Below are positions 8,014-17,656 of a stretch of 64,000 nucleotides of DNA, in pieces; the stretch's first letter is position 1; each line of letters begins with the position of its first letter. The notes beneath the pieces are model-generated. The model saw only the letters and a program-made list of their open reading frames with translations. It had not been told where the DNA came from and did not search any database. The translations under genes were made by a program, and so were the position numbers. Source of the DNA: Lachnospiraceae bacterium (GTDB taxonomy: Bacteria; Bacillota; Clostridia; Lachnospirales; Lachnospiraceae); the NCBI GenBank assembly GCA_009911035.1, contig QXWO01000020.1, forward strand, positions 1 through 64,000. The letters run 5' to 3'.

Positions 8014-8784
8014 TTAATTTTCCTTTCCATTATTAATAATTTCTTCTGCTAATGACATATAAGCTTCTGCACCGGCAGATTTTGAATCATACATATTAAT
8101 TGGCATCCCATAACTAGGCGCTTCTGCAAGTCTGATATTTCTGGGAATTACAGTACTGAACACTTTTTGATTTAAATTACTTTTAACATTTTCCACCACC
8201 TGCATAGATAAGTTTGTTCTGGAATCATACATGGTAAATACGACTCCTTCCATATCCAAATCATTATTTAATCTTTCTTTTACAAGATTTATTGTATGTA
8301 TTAACTGGCTTAAACCCTCCAGTGCGTAGTATTCACATTGGATAGGAACAAGAACTGAATCTGCTGTAGTCATTGAATTTATTGTTAATAAATTTAAGGA
8401 AGGAGGACAGTCAATTACAATATAATCATAACTTTCCTTTATCCACTCTACTTCCCTTTTTAATATAAATTCTTTTCGGTCAACACCAATCAATTCTATT
8501 TCAGTTGCAGCTAAATTTACATTTGAAGGTATAATAGAAACTCCTTTAATAACATCATTAATAATACATTCTTTAATAGAACATTCACTAAGCATCAATT
8601 CATATATTGTATTTTCTAATTCATTTTTTTCTATTCCAAAACCACTTGTAGTATTTCCCTGTGGATCAGTATCTATCACTAATACATTTTTTCCTTTAGC
8701 CGCCAATGCAGCAGATAAATTAATTGAAGTTGTAGTTTTTCCTACCCCTCCCTTTTGATTTGCAATTGCAATTATTTTTCCCAT
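8014..8784 (-). CDS. parA: Chromosome-partitioning ATPase ParA / Soj
   Basis: A 256-residue ParA ATPase. The deviant Walker A motif KGGVGKTTTSINL is at residues 11-23, DTDPQGN (Walker A') follows at about 39, and VIDCPPSLNLL (Walker B) sits near 122. The ATP-bound dimer binds DNA and is released by ParB; Soj also regulates DnaA in relatives. There is no N-terminal DNA-binding extension, so this is the short chromosomal type. It starts the parA-parB-DUF4446 transcript, with GGGAG ahead of the ATG and the parS cluster just upstream. Confidence 0.97.
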   Translation of the reverse strand: MGKIIAIANQKGGVGKTTTSINLSAALAAKGKNVLVIDTDPQGNTTSGFGIEKNELENTIYELMLSECSIKECIINDVIKGVSIIPSNVNLAATEIELIGVDRKEFILKREVEWIKESYDYIVIDCPPSLNLLTINSMTTADSVLVPIQCEYYALEGLSQLIHTINLVKERLNNDLDMEGVVFTMYDSRTNLSMQVVENVKSNLNQKVFSTVIPRNIRLAEAPSYGMPINMYDSKSAGAEAYMSLAEEIINNGKEN

Positions 8785-8911
8785 TACCTGGCTCCCTTCT
8801 ATTGTATGTAAAACATTTTTACAGTCACTAAAAGCTTATATGATTATATCACTTATAAAATTTATTATCTATATTAAATTAAGTGTAAATATAATAACTA
8901 ATTATAATATA

Positions 8912-8995
8912 TGTTTCACAGCTATTTAGTGGAATTTATTGGGATGTTTCACGATTACATTACTAGATTTAGGGCAGAATGTTTCACGTGAAACA
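8912..8995. promoter_or_regulatory. parS: parS site with two upstream half-sites
   Basis: The perfect 16-bp palindrome TGTTTCACGTGAAACA is at 8980-8995 and matches the Firmicutes parS consensus. Two further TGTTTCAC half-sites stand in the same direction at 8912-8919 and 8945-8952, giving a spacing of 33 and 35 bases, close to three helical turns. The cluster lies between the response regulator gene and parA. Confidence 0.92.
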
Positions 8996-9023
8996 ATTTT
9001 AAAATAAAATCACAATTATATAT

Positions 9024-9665
9024 TCAATACAATTTTACAATATTATTTCTAATAGCAAATACCGCTGCCTGTGTTCTATCTGAAACATCTATTTTTTTAA
9101 ATATATTGGAAATATGATTTTTAACTGTCCTCTCACTTATATTCAAATTAATTGCAATTTCTTTATTAAACATTCCGCCTGCGACCTGAATCAATATCTC
9201 TAATTCACGCTTTGTCAAAGACTCCAACTTTTCCTTATCAATATCCCTGTTAATCAATCTCGAATTTAATGCCGGAAGCAGACTGGGCTGTATATATGAC
9301 TCTCCATTTATGATTGTTGTAATAGCCTGCTTCAATTCCGCTGTTCCAGAATCCTTTAAAATATATCCATCTGCCCCTATATCAACTGCACGAATTAAGT
9401 ATTCGATTTCATTATGAACAGTTAGTATTAAAATTTTTACAGGATGCTCCCGCCTCTTTAATTCTTCCAAAACTTCTATTCCGTTCATATCAGGCATATT
9501 TATATCCAATAATAATATATCAGGACTGACATCCGCTAACTTTTCAATACACTCTATTCCATTATTTGCTTCCTGGATAACTTCAACAGTTCCATCATAC
9601 TCCAACAAATGTTTGATTCCCTCACGAACCAAAACATGATCATCTGCCAACATTGCTTTAATCAT
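9024..9665 (-). CDS. NarL/LuxR-family response regulator (DegU/LiaR-like)
   Basis: A 213-residue regulator: receiver domain with acidic pair Asp8-Asp9, phospho-acceptor Asp54 (LLLDINMPDM) and Lys near 105, then a LuxR-type helix-turn-helix (about 150-210; LTKRELEILIQVAGGMFNKEIA, SERTVKNHISNIFKK). The ATG at 9665 is preferred over an in-frame ATG 18 codons upstream because GGGGAGG lies at the right distance and it makes the ATGA overlap with the kinase gene. It is the partner of the kinase at 9662-10663. Target genes are not evident. Confidence 0.93.
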   Translation of the reverse strand: MIKAMLADDHVLVREGIKHLLEYDGTVEVIQEANNGIECIEKLADVSPDILLLDINMPDMNGIEVLEELKRREHPVKILILTVHNEIEYLIRAVDIGADGYILKDSGTAELKQAITTIINGESYIQPSLLPALNSRLINRDIDKEKLESLTKRELEILIQVAGGMFNKEIAINLNISERTVKNHISNIFKKIDVSDRTQAAVFAIRNNIVKLY

Positions 9666-10663
9666 AATTTTACCTCCCCATATTTTAAAGGTATTTCTAC
9701 TTTTATTTTTGTTCCACATTCAGGTTCTGTTTCAATCAATAAACTTCCGTTTAGTAAATTGATTCTTTCTTCCATTATCACAATGCCAAAATGATTATTT
9801 TCTTTATTATTGTTTTTAAAACCTTTTCCATTGTCTTCAATACAAATAATACATTTACCATTTTCTTTTGCAGTCTTTAAAAAAATATAATCTGCATTAG
9901 AATGTTTCAACGCATTAATAACAGCTTCTCTAATGATTCTGTAAATCGTCAATAAAACTAAATTAAAGGCACGGCCACTTTTTATATTAAAATCATCTTC
10001 CTCTAAATCACAGATATCATATTTTATGTCAAAATTTCTAAATTGCAATTTCAAATTTGACACAAAATTTTCAATACACTCTTTAAAGCCAAGATCATCA
10101 AAAGACATTGGCCTCAAATCAAAAATAATATCCCTCATTTCATTTATTACTGACTGTAACTTCATCCTACAGGATTCCAACTCAAGTTTTGCACTGATAA
10201 TGTCTTTATCAATGTACATAGAACTTAATTCAATAGCATGGACTAAATGAGTAAGATTCTGGACAGTTGAATCATGAATGTCATTTGCTATCCTGCATCT
10301 TTCTTTTTCCTGTATGTCAACAATATCAAAAAAATTATCCTTATCAATATTAAAATTATCAATCAATAACTGTAACTGACCAATTTGCCTATCTAGTCTG
10401 CACACTTTATTATAATGAAAACTATTATCATCCTCCAATCTTAATTTTTCTTTCTGAAATCCTTCCATTTTTTCTCTGCTTACAGATTCTTCATTTCTTG
10501 GAGAAAAAAAATCAAAATCTGATTTATCATCCATAGAGAATAAAAAAGTATTAATCTCCTGAATCCGGCTCAAATTATTTTGTATTATTTGTTTTTCTTC
10601 ATCTCTATCCTGTATACAGTCAAAATAAACAGCCTGTAGGATATCAAGCTTTTTCGTATCCAT
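9662..10663 (-). CDS. Cytoplasmic sensor histidine kinase (DegS-like, HisKA_3 family)
   Basis: A 333-residue kinase with no membrane segment. The first 115 residues are charged and predicted helical or coiled coil, as in the cytoplasmic sensor DegS. The dimerisation box ERCRIANDIHDSTVQNL carries the phospho-acceptor His130, and the ATPase domain shows NALKHS and EDNGKGF with a C-terminal GTKIKVEIP. It overlaps its regulator by four bases (ATGA), so the two are translated together. It sits between rsmG and parS/parA, a place usually without such genes. The signal is unknown and must be cytoplasmic or delivered by a partner. Confidence 0.9.
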   Translation of the reverse strand: MDTKKLDILQAVYFDCIQDRDEEKQIIQNNLSRIQEINTFLFSMDDKSDFDFFSPRNEESVSREKMEGFQKEKLRLEDDNSFHYNKVCRLDRQIGQLQLLIDNFNIDKDNFFDIVDIQEKERCRIANDIHDSTVQNLTHLVHAIELSSMYIDKDIISAKLELESCRMKLQSVINEMRDIIFDLRPMSFDDLGFKECIENFVSNLKLQFRNFDIKYDICDLEEDDFNIKSGRAFNLVLLTIYRIIREAVINALKHSNADYIFLKTAKENGKCIICIEDNGKGFKNNNKENNHFGIVIMEERINLLNGSLLIETEPECGTKIKVEIPLKYGEVKL

Positions 10664-10687
10664 ATTCTACCCCAAGCATATTTTTGA

Positions 10688-11401
10688 TTAAATAGGTTCT
10701 TTTGAAGGCAATCCCGCCTTGCGCGGATATTTTAAAGGAGTACTTTTCTCCTTTTTTATAACAACCAGATTTCTATATATATCTGAATTCGGCAGATTAA
10801 ACTCTACCTGTCTTTCATATTTTCCACCAAGTACCTGAATTGCCTTCTTTGCACTATCAAATTCTTCTGATAATCTTTCAGATTTATAAGAAATAAAGTA
10901 TCCTCCTTTTTTTACAAAAGGAATACAATACTCTGATAAAGTAGACAAATTTGCTACTGCACGTGAAACACACAAATCAAAAGATTCACGCTTCTTTTCA
11001 GGCTTTGAAAAGTCTTCTGCTCTCCCATGTATTAAAACAACATCTTCAAGTTTTAATTCTCTAACCGCCTCATTTAAAAATTTTATTCTTTTATTCAAAG
11101 AATCCAACAATGTAACCTTTAAATTAGGAAAAACTATCTTAAGAGGTATTCCAGGAAAACCTGCCCCTGTTCCTACATCAATCACAGAGTAAGACTTTTC
11201 AACCAGATCAGGTATTGCTTTTACTAATGATAAACTATCAACAAAATGTTTCTTTAGTACCTCATGAAACTCTGTTATAGCAGTCAAATTCATAAATGAA
11301 TTCCACTCTTTTAGCAAATCATAATAATTTAAAAACTGTCTTACCTGTTCTTCATTTAAGTATATTTCAAATTCTTCCAAATCCTTTTGAAAAGAAATCA
11401 T
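10688..11401 (-). CDS. rsmG: 16S rRNA (guanine527-N7)-methyltransferase RsmG
   Basis: Methylates N7 of G527 in 16S rRNA using S-adenosylmethionine. The 237-residue protein shows the SAM site VIDVGTGAGFPGIPLKI at about residues 74-90 and the SRAVANLSTLSEYCIPFVKKGG segment that is diagnostic for the family. Loss of this enzyme is known to give low-level streptomycin resistance in other bacteria. It starts six bases after mnmG, the usual order near bacterial origins. A near-parS sequence lies inside it (10955-10970). Confidence 0.96.
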   Translation of the reverse strand: MISFQKDLEEFEIYLNEEQVRQFLNYYDLLKEWNSFMNLTAITEFHEVLKKHFVDSLSLVKAIPDLVEKSYSVIDVGTGAGFPGIPLKIVFPNLKVTLLDSLNKRIKFLNEAVRELKLEDVVLIHGRAEDFSKPEKKRESFDLCVSRAVANLSTLSEYCIPFVKKGGYFISYKSERLSEEFDSAKKAIQVLGGKYERQVEFNLPNSDIYRNLVVIKKEKSTPLKYPRKAGLPSKEPI

Positions 11402-11407
11402 GACTCC

Positions 11408-13345
11408 CTAATCTCCATTAGTATAATTCTTTCTTTTTAATTGTTCCAGATAAACAAGGAGAACTGAAATATCAGCAGGAGATACTCCTGAAATACGAGA
11501 TGCTTGTCCTACTGATACAGGACGGAAGGATTTTAATTTCTGCCTTGCCTCTAAACGCAGGCTCAATACATCATCATAATCCAGACTATCCGGTATCAGC
11601 TTTTTCTCCATCTTTTTAAACTGTTCAACCTGTCGGAGCTGTCTATCAATATACCCTTCATATTTTATTTCAATTTCTACCTGTTCTATTACATCCTTCG
11701 GCAAAGCTGTTCTCCCTACATCCAGCTCCTTTAATATCTCATAATTAAGTTCTGGTCTGCATAATAACTCTGCCAGAGTTGTACCCGTTTTTAAAGTTGC
11801 GCTCCCGTTTTTCTCCAGAAAATCCTGATTAACTTTTGCGGCACCTATTTTAATATTTTTTAACCTTGCTATTTCCTGCTCTATCTGTTTCTTTTTACGT
11901 ATTATATTATCATATTGGGATTTTGTAATTAATCCAGCTTCATATCCCTTTTCCATAAGACGCAGATCAGCATTATCCTGACGGAGAAGAAGTCGGTACT
12001 CTGCACGGGAAGTCATCATACGGTAAGGTTCAAAATTATCCTTTGTAACCAAATCATCAATCAACACACCTATATATGCTTCGGACCTGTCAAAAGTAAT
12101 CTCCTCTTTTCCTAAAATAAACCGAGCCGCATTAATTCCGGCCACCAGTCCCTGTGCTGCTGCCTCCTCATAACCACTGCTTCCATTAAACTGTCCTCCG
12201 CTGTAAAGACCTTCAATATCCTTAAATCCCAAAGTAGGATAAAGCTGTTTTGGATTAATACAGTCATATTCTATGGCATAAGCATTTCTTACAATTTTAC
12301 AATTTTCAAGTCCGGGAACAGTACGATACATGGCAAGCTGCACATCCTCTGGGAGAGAAGAAGACATACCTGCCACATACATTTCATTTGTGTGTAATCC
12401 CTCCGGCTCTATGAAAACCTGATGTCTTTCTTTATCTGCAAACTTGACCACCTTATCCTCAATAGAAGGGCAATACCTTGGCCCTGTTCCTTCTATAATT
12501 CCGGCATAAATTGGAGAACGGTCAAGATTACTTTTTATAATTTCATGGGTTTTACTATTTGTATAAGTAAGATAACATGATACCTGTTCAATCTGGACAT
12601 CATCGGGATTTGTAGAAAAAGAAAAAGGGACTACCCTTTCATCTCCGAATTGTTCCTCCATTTTAGAAAAGTCAATGCTTCTTCTGTCCATCCGGGCAGG
12701 CGTTCCTGTCTTAAAACGCTGCATTTCAATTCCCATGGATATCAGAGAATCTGTTAGATGATTTGCCGCCTGAAGACCATTTGGTCCAGTATAAGTAATC
12801 GCCTCTCCGCACAGACACCTTGCTTTTAAATATGTTCCAGTACATAAAATAACGGTTTTACATTTATATGTAGCCCCCGTAAAAGTCTTTACTCCTGTTA
12901 CTTTTTTTGTGGCTGCTTTGCCTGAACTCTCAATCTCTTTCCACAGCAAATCACAAACTTCCGCCTGCTTTATGGTAAGATGCTCCTGATTTTCCAGAAC
13001 TTTTCTCATGGCCCGGCTATATTCCGCTTTATCCGCCTGCGCCCGCAAGGAATGTACCGCAGGACCTTTTGAGACATTTAACATCTTAGACTGGATAAAT
13101 GTTTTATCAATATTTTTTCCCATTTCCCCGCCAAGGGCATCAAGCTCCCTTACCAGATGTCCCTTTGAAGAACCTCCAACATTAGGATTGCAGGGCATAA
13201 GGGCAATACTATCCACACTGACAGTAAATATAACTGTTTCAAGACCAAGCCTGGCACATGCCAGGGCAGCCTCACATCCTGCATGACCGGCTCCAATCAC
13301 ACATACATCTACATTTTCCACAAAACTGCTTTCATTCTCCAACAT
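11408..13345 (-). CDS. mnmG: tRNA uridine-5-carboxymethylaminomethyl modification enzyme MnmG
   Basis: FAD-dependent partner of MnmE; together they modify the wobble uridine of several tRNAs. In 645 residues it has the N-terminal FAD motif [17 protein letters not shown] (about 17-33), the family segment [17 protein letters not shown], the [13 protein letters not shown] motif with the conserved Cys, and a C-terminal helical domain that contacts MnmE ([19 protein letters not shown]). It is slightly longer than the usual 620-630 residues because of a few extra residues at the N-terminus and a short insertion. It follows mnmE by 15 bases. Confidence 0.97.
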   Translation of the reverse strand: MLENESSFVENVDVCVIGAGHAGCEAALACARLGLETVIFTVSVDSIALMPCNPNVGGSSKGHLVRELDALGGEMGKNIDKTFIQSKMLNVSKGPAVHSLRAQADKAEYSRAMRKVLENQEHLTIKQAEVCDLLWKEIESSGKAATKKVTGVKTFTGATYKCKTVILCTGTYLKARCLCGEAITYTGPNGLQAANHLTDSLISMGIEMQRFKTGTPARMDRRSIDFSKMEEQFGDERVVPFSFSTNPDDVQIEQVSCYLTYTNSKTHEIIKSNLDRSPIYAGIIEGTGPRYCPSIEDKVVKFADKERHQVFIEPEGLHTNEMYVAGMSSSLPEDVQLAMYRTVPGLENCKIVRNAYAIEYDCINPKQLYPTLGFKDIEGLYSGGQFNGSSGYEEAAAQGLVAGINAARFILGKEEITFDRSEAYIGVLIDDLVTKDNFEPYRMMTSRAEYRLLLRQDNADLRLMEKGYEAGLITKSQYDNIIRKKKQIEQEIARLKNIKIGAAKVNQDFLEKNGSATLKTGTTLAELLCRPELNYEILKELDVGRTALPKDVIEQVEIEIKYEGYIDRQLRQVEQFKKMEKKLIPDSLDYDDVLSLRLEARQKLKSFRPVSVGQASRISGVSPADISVLLVYLEQLKRKNYTNGD

Positions 13346-13360
13346 ATAATTATCCTTACC

Positions 13361-14743
13361 CTATTTTCCCATACAGAATCTTGAAAAAATCTCATTCATC
13401 AAATCATCTGAAATTTCTTCTCCTATTATCTTTCCAAGACTTAAATAAGAATTCATTAAATCAATCGAATAAAAATCCTCCGGCATATCCGCCTTTAAAC
13501 TTTCTTTCACAAGCTTAAGACCATCAAGGGCTTCCTCTAAAGATTCCTTATGTCTAAGATTTGTAATCATAATTTCACTGTCCAAATCTATCTTTCCGCT
13601 AAAGAAAAGTTTATGGACTGCTTTTTCTAAATCTTCTATTCCTGTATTTTCTTTGGTGGAGGTTTTTATAATTATAACATTATTATTTAAAAATTTCTCT
13701 AATTCATCTAAAGAAATTTCCGAATTTAAGTCAGTTTTATTAAATAATACAATACTCTTTTTATCTTTAATCATTTTCATGATATCAAAATCATTTTTAT
13801 CCAAAGGCACAGAAGAGTCTACAACATAGATAACCAAATCTGCATCCTGCAAATAGGAAACTGCCCTCTCCACGCCTATCTTTTCAATTATATCTTCTGT
13901 AGACCTGATTCCGGCAGTATCTATGATATGAAGACTGATTCCATTAATTTTTATATCTTCTTCAAGCACATCCCTTGTAGTCCCCGCAATGTCCGTGACA
14001 ATGGCCTTTTCCTCCCCCACCAAAAGATTAAGCAAAGAAGATTTTCCCGCATTTGGTTTTCCTACAATTACTGTTTTGATTCCCTCCGCTATAATCCTTC
14101 CATTTTCCGAAGTGGCCAATAAATTTTCTATTTCACCTGATAATTCATTCACTTTCTTATATAATTTATCAGGATATCCTTCAAGGCTGATATGTTCCGG
14201 ATCATCTAAGGCAGACTCTATAAAAGCAATTTCATAAATAATGGCCTTTCTCAGTTCACTTACTTTTCTATGGACAGAGCCTCTCAACTGCTTTACCGAA
14301 TTTTTAAGAGCCGATTCATTTTTAGATGAAATAATGTCCATTACAGCTTCCGCTTCTGACAAATCAATCCTTCCGTTTAAAAAAGCGCGTTTTGTAAACT
14401 CACCAGGCTCCGCCAGCCTTGCCCCATTTTTTATAATAATATCCAAAATACGGTTGATAACCAAAATACCGCCATGACAATTTATCTCCACCGTATCTTC
14501 TGTGGTAAAACTGTTGGGTTTCTTTAAAACAGAAACCATGACCTCATCTACAATATCATCTCCGTCGTAAACAAACCCATAGTGAATAGTATTACTCTTA
14601 TAATTCTTTAAAACCCTTTCATTACTTTTATTTCTATATATAATATCAGAAATAGCTATTGATTCATCTCCGCTTATCCTTATGATTCCAATGCTGGAAT
14701 TACTCATTGCAGTTGCAACAGCAGCAATTGTATCTGTCTTCAT
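13361..14743 (-). CDS. mnmE: tRNA modification GTPase MnmE
   Basis: GTPase that works with MnmG in wobble-uridine modification, supplying the methylene group from a folate. The N-terminal tetrahydrofolate-binding domain (1-120) is followed by helices split by the G domain: GKPNAGKSSLLN (G1, about 227), TDIAGTTRD (G2), DTAGIR (G3) and NKTD (G4). The C-terminus ends in CMGK, matching the catalytic C-x-G-K motif, so the protein is complete at 460 residues. It is the first gene of mnmE-mnmG-rsmG and is separated from jag by a terminator. Confidence 0.97.
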   Translation of the reverse strand: MKTDTIAAVATAMSNSSIGIIRISGDESIAISDIIYRNKSNERVLKNYKSNTIHYGFVYDGDDIVDEVMVSVLKKPNSFTTEDTVEINCHGGILVINRILDIIIKNGARLAEPGEFTKRAFLNGRIDLSEAEAVMDIISSKNESALKNSVKQLRGSVHRKVSELRKAIIYEIAFIESALDDPEHISLEGYPDKLYKKVNELSGEIENLLATSENGRIIAEGIKTVIVGKPNAGKSSLLNLLVGEEKAIVTDIAGTTRDVLEEDIKINGISLHIIDTAGIRSTEDIIEKIGVERAVSYLQDADLVIYVVDSSVPLDKNDFDIMKMIKDKKSIVLFNKTDLNSEISLDELEKFLNNNVIIIKTSTKENTGIEDLEKAVHKLFFSGKIDLDSEIMITNLRHKESLEEALDGLKLVKESLKADMPEDFYSIDLMNSYLSLGKIIGEEISDDLMNEIFSRFCMGK

Positions 14744-14816
14744 AAAAACCTCTATTCTGCCCGAATTCTAATTATTTTCAATCTATCTAATATATTATCA
14801 AACCTTTTATTAATGA

Positions 14817-14852
14817 GCAAAAAATGTTGGAGGAATAATCCCCCAACATTTT
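14817..14852 (-). terminator. Rho-independent terminator after jag
   Basis: On the minus strand AAAATGTTGG and CCAACATTTT pair over 10 bp around a 12-base loop and run into a T tract. It ends the rpmH-to-jag transcript and isolates mnmE. Confidence 0.85.
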
Positions 14853-14877
14853 ATACTAACATTTACATACATGTAAA

Positions 14878-15504
14878 CTATCTTTTCAAGGTGACAACAA
14901 CCCTTCTGAAAGGTTCTTCTCCTTCGCTGTGTGTGGTAACAAATTTATCATTCTGGAGAGCCGAATGAATAACTCTCCTCTCATAAGGATTCATAGGCTC
15001 TAAAGAAACGGGACGTTTTGTCCTCTTTACCTTATAAGCAATATTTTTTGCAAGATTTTCAAGAGTTTCCCTTCTTCTGTTACGGTAATCTTCCGTATCC
15101 ACCTTTACCCTTATATACTCATCGGTTTCCTTATTTACAACAAGTGAAACAAGATACTGGAGGGAATCAAGAGTCTGTCCTCTTTTTCCAATGAGAACTC
15201 CCATTTCATCTCCGCTTAAATCTATATTTAAATTTCTGCTATCCTCATCATATTTGGCATTCACTACTACAACCATATTCATTGCATCAAAAACTTCTTT
15301 CAGGAAATCCTTTGCTTTATCTGCAACTGTTCCTTTTATTCTCGCTTTAATTACAGCGGGCTTTGAGCCAATGCCAAGAAATCCTGTGGAACCTTCTTCC
15401 ACAACAATATAATCTAACTTATCACTTGTAACTAAAAATCTCTGGCATGCTTCCGTAATCGCATCATTGACCGTTTTAGCTGTAATATCAATGTACTCCA
15501 TCAT
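14878..15504 (-). CDS. jag: RNA-binding protein Jag / KhpB
   Basis: A 208-residue protein with three parts: a Jag-N domain (about 1-55, ending GFLGIGSKPAVIKA), a KH domain (LIGKRGQTLDSLQYLVSLVV, about 110-130) and an R3H domain (ERRVIHSALQ...TTHSEGEEPFRRVVV). In other Firmicutes it partners with KhpA and affects division and cell-wall synthesis through RNA binding. Two ATGs stand in tandem at 15504 and 15501; the GGGGG site suits either. It lies eight bases after yidC and is probably translated from the same transcript. Confidence 0.94.
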   Translation of the reverse strand: MMEYIDITAKTVNDAITEACQRFLVTSDKLDYIVVEEGSTGFLGIGSKPAVIKARIKGTVADKAKDFLKEVFDAMNMVVVVNAKYDEDSRNLNIDLSGDEMGVLIGKRGQTLDSLQYLVSLVVNKETDEYIRVKVDTEDYRNRRRETLENLAKNIAYKVKRTKRPVSLEPMNPYERRVIHSALQNDKFVTTHSEGEEPFRRVVVTLKR

Positions 15505-15512
15505 TATACCCC

Positions 15513-16844
15513 CTACTTATTATTCTTTTCGTTATATTGCCTTACCATATTTGCCTTTGAAGCCAAACTCCCGGGTTTAGCATTTTTACTATAATACTCA
15601 GTGGATTTTCTCATGGCTTCTTCTTTTTCTGCCTGGGTCAAAGGTTTTACACTTGCCTTTGATGACATGGAAGTCCTTGCAGGATTCACATTTTTGGTGC
15701 TTAAAGTAGCATTTCTATTTAAAGTCCTGGGATCTATTCCTGCTTTCTCAAGCTTTTTATTTCTCTTTTCCTCATTGTTCTTAATCAGCTCGTCAATATC
15801 CATTTTATCAATATGCTTATTTATAATTACCTGCTGGATGCTTCGCACCACAGAACCTGCGATCCAGTAAAGACCCATACCTGCAGGAAGTGTGTAGCAG
15901 AAAAACGCTGACATAAGTGGCATCATTGTATTCATCATTTTCATGGACTGTGCCATGGAATTCTGCTGATCCCCTTTATTTGACGCATCAGGCTGGGGCA
16001 TAAGCTTCGTATTTATCCACTGGGTGAGAGCTGACAAAACAGGAATAACAAATGCTGCAATAATCATCAGCCAGTTAATTCCATTTGGACCTCCCCATGC
16101 TTCTCCTACCATATAAGAAGGCGAATTTCCTATATTAATACCCAGAAAATTATTATATTCATCCAAAAATGAAAGGGTATGCTGTACATCCTGGGCCAGA
16201 TTCGGAAACTTGTCCGCAATACTTGCAAATTCTGAACTGGAAGCTTTATTTAAAATATCAATATAAGTATTCTGCACATAGGTATTTCCCGCCATTCCCT
16301 CAACGAATGCTTCATTGGAAATCTGTCTTGCATACATCCCGGTATTCTTAAATGTCTGCAGAAACTCCAGACTTCCGGTCTGGGAAATCAGATTTGTAAC
16401 CAGAGGAAAAAATGCCTCTTTAATTCTGCCAACATAAGCCGGCATTGCATATATCACACGGTAAAGTGCAAATAAAATGGGCATCTGTATAAGAAGCTGG
16501 ATACAGCTTCCACTGGGGGAAACACCGTATTTCGCATATACAGCCTGATTTTCCGCATTCATGGCCATCATGGATTCATTGTCTTTTTTATTCTTATACT
16601 TAGCCTGTATTGCCTGTAGTTCAGGATTCATTTTAGCGGAAAGTTTTGAGAACTTCTGCTGCTTAATTGTAAGAGGCATAAGCAACAAATAAATAACAAT
16701 TGTAAATAAAATAATGGATAATCCTACATTCGGTATTCCTATTAAATCCAAAAGGGTAAAGATCCCTTCCATAAGATATCCAAGAACTTTTGCGATAGGA
16801 CCGAGTATCATACCGTCATACTGGGTTAAAACAATTCCTGTCAA
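15513..16844 (-). CDS. yidC: Membrane protein insertase YidC/OxaA
   Basis: Inserts membrane proteins with or without SecYEG. The 443-residue protein has hydrophobic segments near 14-36, 40-60, 108-130, 250-275 and 305-335, with the family segments LTIKQQKFSKLSAKMNPELQAI and GSCIQLLIQMPILFALYRVI. There is no lipobox, unlike Bacillus SpoIIIJ, and the extracytoplasmic part (about 140-240) is longer than in Bacillus. The C-terminal tail is positively charged, which fits ribosome contact. The start codon is TTG, set by AGGAGG seven bases before it. Confidence 0.95.
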   Translation of the reverse strand: MTGIVLTQYDGMILGPIAKVLGYLMEGIFTLLDLIGIPNVGLSIILFTIVIYLLLMPLTIKQQKFSKLSAKMNPELQAIQAKYKNKKDNESMMAMNAENQAVYAKYGVSPSGSCIQLLIQMPILFALYRVIYAMPAYVGRIKEAFFPLVTNLISQTGSLEFLQTFKNTGMYARQISNEAFVEGMAGNTYVQNTYIDILNKASSSEFASIADKFPNLAQDVQHTLSFLDEYNNFLGINIGNSPSYMVGEAWGGPNGINWLMIIAAFVIPVLSALTQWINTKLMPQPDASNKGDQQNSMAQSMKMMNTMMPLMSAFFCYTLPAGMGLYWIAGSVVRSIQQVIINKHIDKMDIDELIKNNEEKRNKKLEKAGIDPRTLNRNATLSTKNVNPARTSMSSKASVKPLTQAEKEEAMRKSTEYYSKNAKPGSLASKANMVRQYNEKNNK

Positions 16845-16885
16845 TTTATTTCCTCCTGTTTTTGATTTTATTAATCCTATAGTTA

Positions 16886-17095
16886 TTATGGTACAGGGTC
16901 ATATCCTCCTTTTGAGAAGGGATTGCATCTTATGATTCTCCACAAAGAAAGCAGACCTCCCTTTAAAGCACCATATTTTTCAACAGCTTCAAGCCCATAT
17001 TCCGAACAGGTAGGAAAATAAGGACACTTGGTATATTTCATGGGAGAAATATATTTTCTATAAAATTTAATTAATAAAATCAATAATTTTTTCAT
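16886..17095 (-). CDS. yidD: Membrane protein insertion efficiency factor YidD
   Basis: A 69-residue protein with an N-terminal amphipathic helix ([17 protein letters not shown]) and the family core [12 protein letters not shown] and [23 protein letters not shown], including its conserved cysteines. It is thought to help YidC insert proteins. It begins right after the rnpA stop (ATG at 17095). A GTG at 17116 within rnpA would add seven residues, but the family normally starts at the ATG. The gene order rpmH-rnpA-yidD-yidC-jag is the classic one. Confidence 0.93.
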   Translation of the reverse strand: MKKLLILLIKFYRKYISPMKYTKCPYFPTCSEYGLEAVEKYGALKGGLLSLWRIIRCNPFSKGGYDPVP

Positions 17096-17096
17096 A

Positions 17097-17480
17097 CTAT
17101 TTACTGATTTCCTCACTCATATCTTCATAATAAAAATAAATTTTTAAAATATGATGAAGTTTTGCAAGATGTAATAAAGCACTCTCCACTTCATAATAAG
17201 AAACGCAGGAAGCGCTGTTTCTGGCTATGACTACTATATCTAAACCACTATTAAATATATTTTCATGTAGTCTGTAACTTTCTCTTATCAATCTTGTTAC
17301 TCTGTGTCTGACAACGCTATTTCCGACTTTTTTACTGACACTAATTCCCAGCCTGTTACCCGACATATTATTTTCCAAAACATACATTACTAAATATTTG
17401 TTGGCATAAGATTTGCCATTTTTATAGACATACTGGAAATCACGATTTTTCTTTAAAGATTCTGAAAATTTATAATTCAT
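17097..17480 (-). CDS. rnpA: Ribonuclease P protein component
   Basis: Protein subunit of RNase P, which matures the 5' ends of tRNAs. The 127-residue protein carries the RNR signature region [22 protein letters not shown] at about 58-80 and a basic N-terminus. A short terminator-like hairpin at 17498-17523 stands between it and rpmH, so its level may be set below that of L34. Confidence 0.95.
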   Translation of the reverse strand: MNYKFSESLKKNRDFQYVYKNGKSYANKYLVMYVLENNMSGNRLGISVSKKVGNSVVRHRVTRLIRESYRLHENIFNSGLDIVVIARNSASCVSYYEVESALLHLAKLHHILKIYFYYEDMSEEISK

Positions 17481-17497
17481 TTATTTATGCCCGCATA

Positions 17498-17523
17498 GAA
17501 AAAAAGGCCACATAACGCGGCCT
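17498..17523 (-). terminator. Attenuator-like hairpin between rpmH and rnpA
   Basis: On the minus strand AGGCCGC pairs with GTGGCCT (one G-U) around a five-base loop and is followed by seven T. The hairpin overlaps the rpmH stop codon. It would let most transcripts end after L34 with only part continuing into rnpA. Confidence 0.75.
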
Positions 17524-17656
17524 ATGCTGATAATCTTTTTCTTCCTTTTGCTCTCCTGGCTTTGATAACCTTTCTTCCGCCGGGAGTACTCATTCTGGCT
17601 CTGAAACCATGTACTTTTGATCTTTTTCTTTTCTTAGGCTGGAAAGTCATTTTCAT
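17522..17656 (-). CDS. rpmH: 50S ribosomal protein L34
   Basis: A 44-residue, very basic protein, beginning [18 protein letters not shown] and containing [19 protein letters not shown], the invariant L34 pattern. It is the first gene leftward from the origin. The ribosome site GGAGG lies eight bases ahead of the ATG, and a near-consensus promoter is at 17765-17793. Confidence 0.97.
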   Translation of the reverse strand: MKMTFQPKKRKRSKVHGFRARMSTPGGRKVIKARRAKGRKRLSA

